From Ferruginibacter sp. (GTDB taxonomy: Bacteria > Bacteroidota > Bacteroidia > Chitinophagales > Chitinophagaceae), in assembly GCA_017983695.1 (NCBI GenBank), contig JAGOAX010000008.1:1-64000 (forward strand): a stretch of 64,000 nucleotides of DNA, given 5' to 3'. Under the pieces are notes generated by a model. That model did no database searches. It saw nothing but the letters and a program-made list of their open reading frames with translations, and was not told where the DNA came from. The position numbers and the translations under genes are program-made. Below, in pieces: positions 34,859 to 42,479 of the stretch (position 1 is the stretch's first letter; every line of letters begins with the position of its first letter).

Positions 34859-37186
34859 TTAAGATGCTTTTTTTGTTTTATTTCCCCTTTCTTTATTGCC
34901 ATACACATAATCATAGCCATACCCATAATTGTTTTTGAAAACACCTCTTGTTTTAACCCCATTAAATACAATCGCCGGATTCTTTATAGTATTGATTTGA
35001 TTATTTTCATCAATTCTTTTAATTAATACTTTAGGGGTATAATTATGCCTGATTACATATAGGGTAGCATCGCACATTCCAGATAAGATATAAGCATCTG
35101 TTACCAATACAGCTGGCGAGGTATCAATAATAACCATGTCAAAGTTATTATCTAAATAATCAATTAAAGATTTTATTTTTCCATTCGCCAAAAGTTCTGT
35201 AGGGTTTTCAGGTAAGCCTCCGGCTGAAATAAAAAACAGGTTTTCAAAAGCGTCTATTTTATTGATAATATCCTCTGCCTTTTTTTCATCTGTTAAAAAC
35301 TCGGTTACGCCATCCTCAAAATCTACATTTAATTTTTTTGAAAGTGTCGGGTTATTCAAATCCAGATCAACAAGCACTACCTTTTTACCGGTAAGAGAAA
35401 GACTTACTGCAAGATTAACCGCAACAAAACTCTTCCCTTCTCCTGATATGCTTGAGGTTAATAAAAGTTTTTTATGTGATGGATCAATACCTAAAAACGA
35501 CAATGATATCCTCAACTTTCTAAACTCCTCTGCTACAAAACTCCTGGTGCCCTTTTCAATTACTAGAGAGGTGTTTGTTTTTTCATAAGCAATTTCTCCA
35601 ATTATAGGAATCTGGGTCATTTTTTCGATTTCATTACGGTACTTAATTTTACCAGTAAAAGAATCCTTAACAGTTATAAGCCCAACACAAAAGCCCAATG
35701 CACCCATAATTGCCATTATATAAATCATCTTCTTATTGGGACTAACAGGAAATTTACTTGCAAGTGCACTATCTACAATCCGTGTGTTCGACACTACTGA
35801 TTCTATTGTCATTTCAGCTTCCTGCTTTTTTTGCAATAAAAACTGGTATTGATTGGCTTTTGTTTGATGCTCACGACTTATTTGCAGTAATCTCTGTTCT
35901 TTTTGTGGAACTGATGACAACAAATTATTATACCCTCCAGTGGTAGCAGCCACACTTTGTCTTGACGCAGTGAGTGTTTGTTTGGTATTCTTAATATTTT
36001 CTAAAATTGTAGGCTGTAACTTATTGATCTGATCTGCAAGTGCAGTTAGAGACGGATTATTTTCTCCAACAGTTTTTTTCATACTCTCATATTCCATCTG
36101 CTTTGTACGCAACTGGTTTAACATTGATGTAAGTCCATCATCTAAACCTAAGGTAGATGGTGCCAGCATTTCTCCATTTCCTTTATTTGCAACCGACTGT
36201 TCAACCTGGTTAATCATAGATAACTTCATGTTCAACTCGCCAAGTTTCTGATCATTTTCGCTAACATTTTTTAAATAGTTAATCCCTTGAATGCTAATAT
36301 CAGCCGCTCCGTTGGACGATTTAAATTGTTGTACTTTTCTTTCTATGGAATCCAGGTCATGTGCTATTCCATTTAACTGTTCGTTTACAAATGCTAATGA
36401 ACTTCGGGCAGATGAGTTTTTTACATTAATTGAAATCTCATCATAAATAATTATAAGCTGGTTTATAATATTAACAGCCCTTTGTGGTATCGCATCTTTA
36501 TATATTATTTCAACAATGGCCGACTGCTTATTGGGTACTATCTTAAGCCCATCTAACAAACTGGAAGCGACAACACGTACATCCTCAAGCGAAAAATAAA
36601 GTTGATTTTTTGCTTTGGCTGCATAAGAAAAATTATACTTATTAGGTATAAACTTAAGTACGCCATAAGCTGTATTTACAAATTGGTTAATTGGGTATTT
36701 GTCAGCATTATTTAATGTTACCGTTTGGCTGTTTTTATCATAGTTAAAATTTACCTTCTCTACCTCTTGAATTGAAGTTGGATCTTTTACCTCAATCACT
36801 ATAGGTGATAGAGTGTAAGCATCACCAGATTTTATCTTCCCTTCCTGGGTTACCGGAGCATATAAATAAAGCGATTTTACCACCCTTTCCATTAACTCCC
36901 GGGACTTTAAAACTTCTATTTCATTTTCAATACTTTTTTTTGCTTCTATCAGGTTTAAAGATTGTGCAAACTTATCTTCCCCTCCTCCCCTGGTATCATC
37001 TTTTATTATTACTGTTGCCGAGGCCTGATATAAAGGTGTGGCATAGCGCAGATATGCGTAAGCCAGAGCCAATGCTATAAGTGCAAATAGTATAAACAAA
37101 GGCCAGTAGGGCAGATATTTTGATATCAGCTGCTGCACCATATTAGTATCCTTATCTTCCGATGCTATATGTACTCTTTTCTCCAT
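34859..37186 (-). CDS. wzc: Capsule tyrosine autokinase/chain-length protein (Wzc-like)
   Basis: The 775-residue inner membrane protein has a Wzz domain framed by two membrane segments (about residues 28-48 and 490-510) with a long coiled-coil periplasmic region between. A cytoplasmic BY-kinase follows: Walker A SSISGEGKSFVAVNLA, Walker A' VVLVDLDLNNPT and Walker B DMVIIDTSP. The C-terminal tail has a tyrosine cluster (YGYGYDYVYG), the autophosphorylation site of this family. It controls polymer length and export together with Wza, whose gene is 18 bases away. Confidence 0.95.
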   Translation of the reverse strand: MEKRVHIASEDKDTNMVQQLISKYLPYWPLFILFALIALALAYAYLRYATPLYQASATVIIKDDTRGGGEDKFAQSLNLIEAKKSIENEIEVLKSRELMERVVKSLYLYAPVTQEGKIKSGDAYTLSPIVIEVKDPTSIQEVEKVNFNYDKNSQTVTLNNADKYPINQFVNTAYGVLKFIPNKYNFSYAAKAKNQLYFSLEDVRVVASSLLDGLKIVPNKQSAIVEIIYKDAIPQRAVNIINQLIIIYDEISINVKNSSARSSLAFVNEQLNGIAHDLDSIERKVQQFKSSNGAADISIQGINYLKNVSENDQKLGELNMKLSMINQVEQSVANKGNGEMLAPSTLGLDDGLTSMLNQLRTKQMEYESMKKTVGENNPSLTALADQINKLQPTILENIKNTKQTLTASRQSVAATTGGYNNLLSSVPQKEQRLLQISREHQTKANQYQFLLQKKQEAEMTIESVVSNTRIVDSALASKFPVSPNKKMIYIMAIMGALGFCVGLITVKDSFTGKIKYRNEIEKMTQIPIIGEIAYEKTNTSLVIEKGTRSFVAEEFRKLRISLSFLGIDPSHKKLLLTSSISGEGKSFVAVNLAVSLSLTGKKVVLVDLDLNNPTLSKKLNVDFEDGVTEFLTDEKKAEDIINKIDAFENLFFISAGGLPENPTELLANGKIKSLIDYLDNNFDMVIIDTSPAVLVTDAYILSGMCDATLYVIRHNYTPKVLIKRIDENNQINTIKNPAIVFNGVKTRGVFKNNYGYGYDYVYGNKERGNKTKKAS

Positions 37187-37204
37187 TTATCTTTTTTTCT
37201 AAAA

Positions 37205-37948
37205 TTATTGTATAACCCTGTCCAAAACAAGCACTAATATTGAAATACCACTCAATACTACCGGTATAATTTGTTGCGACCTGCTGGTTGTAGCTATTTT
37301 AGCCTTATTAGGTTCAACATAAATTACATCATTGGGCTTTAAATAATAGTAAGGTGAGTTTAAAAAATCTAAGGCATTAATATTTATATGCCTTGTTGTT
37401 CTTTTGCCTCCCTCTTCTCTTATTAATAAAATATTATCTCTTTTGCCATATATAGTAAGATCCCCTGCAAGTCCCAGAGCTTTAACAAGCGATATCTGCT
37501 CACTGGGTACATTAATTACAGAAGGATTTGCTACTTCGCCTAAAACGGTAACTTCAAAATTAAGATGTCTTATTTCAACGATGGGCTCTAAAAGCAGTTT
37601 TGTTGCTAAAATAGCCTTAGTGATATTTTCTTTTAATTGTTTTTTAGTTAACCCTGCTGCCGCTAAACTTCCAAGCGTTGGAAGTACAATATTTCCATCG
37701 CTATTAATCAGATAACCCTTGAAATTAAGATCATTTGAATTAAAATCGGCTGATGCAGTCTTACTAAGACTGCTAATTGTAATATTTAATATATCATTTT
37801 TTTGAAAAGGCGCTTCAATTATACCGGTTGTAGGGGTAAAAGTGGTGTCCTGTTGACTTTGAAAATAAGAAATATTTTTTGTAGTGGTACAGGATACAAA
37901 AAACAGTAAACAAATCGCAAGAATAACGAAAAAAAATCTAGTTCCCAT
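37205..37948 (-). CDS. wza: Wza-like polysaccharide export lipoprotein
   Basis: The 247-residue protein has a lipoprotein signal (LLFFVSC, Cys at about residue 20), a polysaccharide export (Poly_export) domain beginning near residue 50 (FQKNDILNITISSLS), and a SLBB-type domain around 130-190 (VTVLGEVANPSVINVP). It ends in a hydrophobic helix (IIPVVLSGISILVLVL). Bacteroidota export proteins of this size pair with Wzc and form the outer-membrane exit for capsule or exopolysaccharide. It is the first gene of the locus. Confidence 0.92.
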   Translation of the reverse strand: MGTRFFFVILAICLLFFVSCTTTKNISYFQSQQDTTFTPTTGIIEAPFQKNDILNITISSLSKTASADFNSNDLNFKGYLINSDGNIVLPTLGSLAAAGLTKKQLKENITKAILATKLLLEPIVEIRHLNFEVTVLGEVANPSVINVPSEQISLVKALGLAGDLTIYGKRDNILLIREEGGKRTTRHININALDFLNSPYYYLKPNDVIYVEPNKAKIATTSRSQQIIPVVLSGISILVLVLDRVIQ

Positions 37949-38357
37949 ATTGTGTGATTTAGAGTTAATACTTATAAAATAACTATTGACTTTGGGGGAC
38001 GTAGCTTTAGCACGAAATATTGAATAATTGCGGTTTTGGCACGGATTACGAATCTAAATTAAGGTAAGCTAATATACCCGAGAGGCTATATCAGGTTGTA
38101 AAAATACTATAAAAAACATAATATCAAAATAAATTTACTATTATATTAAAAAAAAGTTTTGATATTAAATAAATATACAATTTACTGGCCCCTTTTCTTA
38201 AATCTGATACTTAAGTGCTTAATACCTCGCTATTATTTATTACTATTTCTTAAAATCGGTTGCTTATTATAATATCGTTGTGCTTTACCAAGAAACAAAT
38301 ACTGTCATTTTAATGCCTCTCGGTTAATCTTTTGTATTTTTAATTCTAACCTAAGTT
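37949..38357. promoter_or_regulatory. Divergent regulatory region between wza and the M28 peptidase gene
   Basis: These 409 bases have no gene and must carry the main promoter of the polysaccharide locus (minus) and that of the peptidase (plus). I found no exact TAnnTTTG -7 box in either needed direction. The minus-strand leader contains a C/G-richer block (GCTACGTCCCCCAAAG, plus coordinates 37989-38004 read in reverse) near 37990-38010 that stands out from the AT-rich surroundings. An 11-bp inverted repeat is listed separately. Confidence 0.55.
38119..38167. repeat. 11-bp inverted repeat upstream of the capsule locus
   Basis: TAATATCAAAA at 38119-38129 is matched by TTTTGATATTA at 38157-38167, with 27 AT-rich bases between. 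It lies about 170 bases upstream of the wza start. It could be an operator for a dimeric regulator. The arms are much shorter than those of the invertible Bacteroides capsule promoters. Confidence 0.6.
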
Positions 38358-39707
38358 ATGAAACAATTTACGCTATTAATTTTCTTACTTTCTGTCAATT
38401 ATTTATTTGCCCAAATTACAATACAAAAAGATACTAAGATAGAGCAAATGGTTAAAGAGGTATCTCCGGATTCCCTTCAATCTTATATAAAAAAATTGGT
38501 TGCCTTTGGCACACGAAATACTTTGAGTACCCAACCTGGTACAGCCCGTGGTATTGTTGCAGCAAGAAATTGGGTGCTTACTAAATTTCAAAATTTAGCA
38601 CAACAATCATCCGGCCGCTTAACTGCATTTATTGATACTACTACATTACCGCCTGATGGCAGAAGAGTAGACAGGAAAATATTATTAGGAAATGTAGTAG
38701 CAACTTTAAAGGGAACGGACCCTTTAGACAACCGGATATTTATTATTAGCGGCCATTTAGATAATATGCGGAGCAGCCCCACAGATAGTGTTGGTGATGC
38801 TCCAGGTGCCAATGATGATGGTAGCGGTACCGCTGCTGTTATTGAGTGTGCGAGGGTAATGAGTAAACATTCATTTGCAGCCACCATTATTTTTGTTGCC
38901 GTTAGTGGTGAAGAACAGGGTTTGCTGGGTGCTGCTTTTATGAGCGAAAAAGCAAAAAAAGAGAACTGGAATATTGAAGCTGTTTTAAATAATGATATTA
39001 TGGGCAGCAATAACAGTAATGAAACCAATATTATCGATAACACAAAAATCAGGGTGTTTAGCGAAGGCCTCCCTGCATTTGAAACAGAAAAAAATGCCAT
39101 TAATATAAGAACACTTGGATTGGAAAACGACGGCAAATCCCGGCAACTTGCACGTTATGTAAAAGAAGTTGGCGAACGTTATGTTGACAATCTTCAGGTT
39201 GTAATGATATACCGTAACGATCGTTTTTTACGTGGTGGCGACCATACACCATATGTACAAAGAGGATTTGCAGCTGTACGATTTACAGAAATGAATGAAA
39301 ATTATACCCGGCAACACCAAAATATACGTACGGAAAACAATATTCATTATGGCGATCTGGAAGAACATATTGACTATGAATACCTGAGGAAGAACACTGC
39401 AATGAACCTGGCAAATCTTGCTAACCTGGCAAAAGCACCGTCAATGCCAGACTCTGTAAAAATGGATGTAAAAAAGCTAAGCAACAATACTTATCTTTTT
39501 TGGAATAAGCCTAAATCAGGTACTGTAAAGGGCTATTATGTTTTAATAAGAGAAACCACCAGTGCTGTGTGGCAGAAAAAGATATTTACAACAGCAACAA
39601 CAATAACATTACCCTATAGTAAAGACAATTATTTTTTTGCAATACAGTCGGTAAATGAAACCGGAAATGAAAGCCTGCCAGTTGTACCGGGTGTTGCAGG
39701 AAGATAA
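38358..39707 (+). CDS. Secreted M28 family metallopeptidase
   Basis: The 449-residue protein has a signal peptide (to about residue 19, YLFAQ) and an M28 aminopeptidase-like domain with the two-zinc set visible: His133 in SGHLDNM, Asp154 in GANDDGSG, Glu185/Glu186 in SGEEQGLLG, and the later GGDHTPY histidine. The last ~90 residues resemble a fibronectin type III-like domain (LFWNKPKSGTVKGYYVLI). It probably cleaves N-terminal residues from peptides in the periplasm or outside the cell. It reads away from the polysaccharide locus and is likely unrelated to it. Confidence 0.92.
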   Translation: MKQFTLLIFLLSVNYLFAQITIQKDTKIEQMVKEVSPDSLQSYIKKLVAFGTRNTLSTQPGTARGIVAARNWVLTKFQNLAQQSSGRLTAFIDTTTLPPDGRRVDRKILLGNVVATLKGTDPLDNRIFIISGHLDNMRSSPTDSVGDAPGANDDGSGTAAVIECARVMSKHSFAATIIFVAVSGEEQGLLGAAFMSEKAKKENWNIEAVLNNDIMGSNNSNETNIIDNTKIRVFSEGLPAFETEKNAINIRTLGLENDGKSRQLARYVKEVGERYVDNLQVVMIYRNDRFLRGGDHTPYVQRGFAAVRFTEMNENYTRQHQNIRTENNIHYGDLEEHIDYEYLRKNTAMNLANLANLAKAPSMPDSVKMDVKKLSNNTYLFWNKPKSGTVKGYYVLIRETTSAVWQKKIFTTATTITLPYSKDNYFFAIQSVNETGNESLPVVPGVAGR

Positions 39708-39735
39708 AGTCTAAGAAAGATTCATTTGATTAAGA

Positions 39736-39760
39736 AGTAAAACAAAACGCTTGTTTTACT
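39736..39760 (+). terminator. Hairpin after the M28 peptidase gene
   Basis: AGTAAAACAA and TTGTTTTACT form a 10-bp stem around AACGC, 28 bases after the peptidase stop. It lacks a good U-tract on the plus strand, so it is only a possible terminator for the plus-strand transcript. Confidence 0.45.
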
Positions 39761-39773
39761 GCTTATAAATAAT

Positions 39774-39799
39774 AAGGCTCCCTAAAAATAGGGAGCCTT
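39774..39799 (-). terminator. Terminator hairpin of the PepSY-like gene
   Basis: AAGGCTCCCTA and TAGGGAGCCTT make a perfect 11-bp stem with an AAAA loop. On the minus strand it is followed by a T-rich stretch (ATTATTTATAA) and lies 22 bases beyond the stop of the gene at 39821-40270. It can also help stop the convergent peptidase transcript. Confidence 0.8.
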
Positions 39800-39820
39800 G
39801 CAAACCAAAACCCTAACAAA

Positions 39821-40270
39821 CTACTTTTTATTTTTCCTTTCAACACCTATTTCTCCGGTAGCTGAACATTTAAGTTTTAATACCTGTTTGTCATTTTCAA
39901 CAGTTACATAATAACTGGTTTGCCCTTCATAAGTCATTTCTGTAGCTGTTTTATCTACGGTATACCCAGCATACTTATTGGCAACTGCCATTGAAATATT
40001 AAGCGGCAACTGAGTGGTGGCGATAATCCTGGAAACGCCCAACAATTCACCGGTTTCATTGTAAGCTGCACTTACCTCTTTTGCATCCAATTGAAAATTG
40101 GCAAAATAAATGTCGTTGCTTTTTTCCCAGCTTACATTTAATGCCTTAGTAAAGCTTTTTTCAAATTCGGCTTTAACTTTTGGAGATACTTTTTCGGGGC
40201 CACTGGCGGCAAAGGCACTTGTGGCGAACAGCAACATGGTTGCTGCAAAAACTGTTTGTAACTTTTTCAT
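39821..40270 (-). CDS. Secreted PepSY-like protein
   Basis: The 149-residue protein has a signal peptide (cleavage near residue 21, AFAAS) and a small alpha/beta domain with the pattern of PepSY-like/DUF2874 proteins (KVKAEFEKSF, NVSWEKSNDIYFANF, YYVTVENDKQVLKL). Such proteins are periplasmic and of unknown role in Bacteroidota. A -7 promoter box is visible at 40331-40338 on the same strand, giving a leader of about 55 bases. No functional neighbour is apparent. Confidence 0.75.
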   Translation of the reverse strand: MKKLQTVFAATMLLFATSAFAASGPEKVSPKVKAEFEKSFTKALNVSWEKSNDIYFANFQLDAKEVSAAYNETGELLGVSRIIATTQLPLNISMAVANKYAGYTVDKTATEMTYEGQTSYYVTVENDKQVLKLKCSATGEIGVERKNKK

Positions 40271-40583
40271 AACTATACTTTTTAGGTTTTAAAAAAACTG
40301 CCTCATGACTGGCAGCGGTTAATGATAAAACAAAAGTAGTTGATGTATTTATTGCATAAAAGCTATTATTGACCAGCAGCACTATCTAACAGTAAACATA
40401 GTATAAACGGCAGGTAATATTAAACGAGTGTTTTTATCAGTACCCTGAAAGCCTTTGTGGTATTGATTTTTGTGCTTTTCTTAATAAAAATATAAAATTT
40501 GTATTGGTTATGTTAAAAAGTAGATACGGTTTATAAAAATCATGACTTTTTAAAAGGTATCTTTATAATTCAACCGTAGTGCA
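40271..40583. other. Divergent intergenic region with a minus-strand promoter
   Basis: The 313-base gap between the PepSY-like gene and the ACP phosphodiesterase gene holds an exact TACTTTTG -7 box on the minus strand (plus CAAAAGTA, 40331-40338). A one-mismatch plus-strand box, TATCTTTA, lies at 40558-40565, 19 bases before the phosphodiesterase start. No gene or RNA was recognised in the rest. Confidence 0.5.
40331..40338 (-). promoter_or_regulatory. Bacteroidota -7 promoter element TACTTTTG
   Basis: The minus strand reads TACTTTTG, an exact match to TAnnTTTG, about 60 bases upstream of the PepSY-like start codon. No good -33 TTG is seen at the usual distance. Confidence 0.5.
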
Positions 40584-41180
40584 ATGAATTATCTTGCTCA
40601 TGCATGGCTTTCTTTTAACCACCCACAAATTTTAGTGGGCAATATGATTAGTGATTTTATAAAAGGTAAAAAACAATTCGACTATCCATCCATCATTCAC
40701 AAGGGAATTCAATTACACAGGGCAATTGATAATTTTACAGATGTGCATGAAGCAACACAACAGTTAAAATTATTTTTTAAACCTCAATACCGGTTATATG
40801 CCGGAGCCTTTGCAGATGTAGTTTATGACCATTTTTTAGCAACGGATGAGGCTGAGTTTTTAACTGAGGCCGATTTGAACCGTTTTGCCACAACCACTTA
40901 CCAGGTACTGGAAACAAACTTTACAATACTGCCGGAAGCGTTTCAAAAAATGCTGCCCTACATGAAAGAATATAACTGGTTATATAATTACAGGTACAAA
41001 TGGGGCATTGAAAAAAGTTTTGCTGGTCTTGCAAGGCGTGCACGTTACCTGCCCGAAACTGCTGTGGCATTTGAACTGTTTAACGAAAATTATGACGCCA
41101 TGCGGTTAATATACCAGCAATTTTTCCCTGATATAAAAAGATTTGCCGCACATCAAATGCAGCAATTATTAAATACCTGA
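40584..41180 (+). CDS. acpH: Acyl carrier protein phosphodiesterase family protein
   Basis: The 198-residue protein begins MNYLAHAWLSF and has HPQILVGNMISDFIKG, IHKGIQLHRAIDNFTD, RLYAGAFADVVYDHFLA, all typical of the AcpH (DUF479) family. E. coli AcpH removes the 4'-phosphopantetheine group from ACP, and the HD-type histidines and aspartates in these motifs would hold the metal. The physiological role in Bacteroidota is unclear. It is of interest because two dedicated carrier proteins are encoded in the same window. Confidence 0.85.
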   Translation: MNYLAHAWLSFNHPQILVGNMISDFIKGKKQFDYPSIIHKGIQLHRAIDNFTDVHEATQQLKLFFKPQYRLYAGAFADVVYDHFLATDEAEFLTEADLNRFATTTYQVLETNFTILPEAFQKMLPYMKEYNWLYNYRYKWGIEKSFAGLARRARYLPETAVAFELFNENYDAMRLIYQQFFPDIKRFAAHQMQQLLNT

Positions 41181-41186
41181 TTCCGT

Positions 41187-41194
41187 TATCTTTG
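41187..41194 (+). promoter_or_regulatory. Bacteroidota -7 promoter element TATCTTTG
   Basis: Exact TAnnTTTG match 13 bases before the start codon at 41208. The leader would be only a few bases long, which is common in this phylum. A -33 TTG is not evident. Confidence 0.55.
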
Positions 41195-41207
41195 AAAAAA
41201 ATATTTT

Positions 41208-41771
41208 ATGATTAGATTGTTGTTACCGTTACTTGTATTTTGTCTTTCTGCAACTGCAATGTCTGCCCAAACAAAGTTGCCGCCGGTAGATAAATCTCCA
41301 ATGGATATGAGCTATTATCCAAATGGATACCCGGTATCAAAAATTCAGGATAAACCAACAGACCCATTAGTAGCAAGAGTAATTTACAGCAGGCCGCAAA
41401 AAAATGGTAGAACAGTTTTTGGCGATCTGATAGAATATGGCAAGGTATGGCGACTTGGGGCAAATGAAGCCACTGAAATTGAATTTTATCAAAATGTAAA
41501 AATCAGTACAACTAAAATTAAAAAAGGCCGGTACACAATGTATTGCATTCCATATGCGGATAAATGGACCTTTATCCTTAATAAGGAAACAGATACCTGG
41601 GGTTCGTTTAAATACGACATGAAAAAAGATGTGGTGAGAATGGATGTTCCGGTACAAAAGCAAACTGAAATAACTGAATCCTTTGCCATGGCTTTTGAAA
41701 AAACAGCAACTGGTGCTTCTTTATTAGTTGCATGGGACGATGTGAAAGTAAGTTTACCTGTTTTTTTTTAA
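41208..41771 (+). CDS. Secreted DUF2911 protein (copy 1)
   Basis: The 187-residue protein has a signal peptide (to about residue 20, AMSAQ) followed by a DUF2911 domain: VARVIYSRPQKNGRTVFG, WRLGANEATEIEF, KGRYTMYCIP and a C-terminal SLLVAWDDVKVSLPV. DUF2911 proteins are beta-rich, periplasmic and of unknown function. A paralogue follows 13 bases later, so the two form a small operon. Confidence 0.88.
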   Translation: MIRLLLPLLVFCLSATAMSAQTKLPPVDKSPMDMSYYPNGYPVSKIQDKPTDPLVARVIYSRPQKNGRTVFGDLIEYGKVWRLGANEATEIEFYQNVKISTTKIKKGRYTMYCIPYADKWTFILNKETDTWGSFKYDMKKDVVRMDVPVQKQTEITESFAMAFEKTATGASLLVAWDDVKVSLPVFF

Positions 41772-41784
41772 TTTGTATTTATAA

Positions 41785-42417
41785 ATGCTGATCAATAAAA
41801 AAATATCCAGGGGTATCATTTACATTATTACGTTATGTTGTTTTAATGCATGTACTCCAATTAGTAATAACAATGCTGAAATAAGAAAACCTGTAATTGA
41901 AGCAGCTAATCCTTATGCTGCCGTTGATAAGTCTGTAATGGACATCAGCTATTTCCCCGTAAACTATCCCCTGCTTAAAATGAACGGCACTGACAGTAAT
42001 GGTTTAGCTGCAAGATTAATTTACAGCAGGCCTCAAAAAAATGGCAGAACAGTTTTTGGCAGCGAAAAATGCATACAGCAATATGGAACCTATTGGCGCC
42101 TGGGTGCAAATGAGGCAAGCGAAATCGAATTTTTTAAAGCTGCAAATATTAATGGGCAAAAGATTCCTAAAGGGCGTTATATTATTTACTGCATCCCCTA
42201 CGAAACTAAATGGATTATTACGCTTAACAGCAATCTTTTTTCATGGGGCTTACATCCCGATACATCAAAAGATATTGCTAAAATAGAAATACCCGCATTT
42301 AAAACAGACAAAAGTATTGAGGTATTTACAATGGTATTTCAACCATCTGCAACCGGTGCCGGTTTATTTATGGCCTGGGATAATGTAAACGCTGTTTTGC
42401 CAATTACATTCGATTAA
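41785..42417 (+). CDS. DUF2911 lipoprotein (copy 2)
   Basis: The 210-residue paralogue has a lipoprotein signal (CCFNAC, Cys near residue 22) and the same DUF2911 blocks (LAARLIYSRPQKNGRTVFG, WRLGANEASEIEF, KGRYIIYCIP). Compared with copy 1 it has a short insertion (SEKCIQQYGTY) before the WRLGANE block. A soluble and a lipid-anchored copy side by side suggest an ancestral duplication with different placement in the envelope. Function unknown. Confidence 0.85.
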   Translation: MLINKKISRGIIYIITLCCFNACTPISNNNAEIRKPVIEAANPYAAVDKSVMDISYFPVNYPLLKMNGTDSNGLAARLIYSRPQKNGRTVFGSEKCIQQYGTYWRLGANEASEIEFFKAANINGQKIPKGRYIIYCIPYETKWIITLNSNLFSWGLHPDTSKDIAKIEIPAFKTDKSIEVFTMVFQPSATGAGLFMAWDNVNAVLPITFD

Positions 42418-42479
42418 TACAACAAATATTTCCTGTTTTTCGCCGGGCTTCCCTCAATATTTTTATTGATATTTACAAT

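Noticed and set aside
34768..34971. A 67-codon minus-strand frame starting inside the end of wzc and running into the spacer
   Set aside because: More than half of it overlaps wzc in another frame, it has no spacing logic with its neighbours, and its sequence looks like out-of-frame wzc followed by AT-rich spacer.
37949..38118. A JUMPstart/ops-like element (GGCGGTAGC) in the capsule leader
   Set aside because: The leader has GCTACG-containing sequence but not the ops core in the right orientation, and UpxY systems need not use ops.
38119..38167. Invertible capsule promoter as in Bacteroides fragilis
   Set aside because: The arms are only 11 bp and the segment between is 27 bases with no promoter box; no invertase gene is nearby.
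38588..39136. A 182-codon minus-strand frame opposite the M28 peptidase
   Set aside because: It covers the zinc-site region of the peptidase on the other strand, so its openness is explained by the codon pattern of the real gene.
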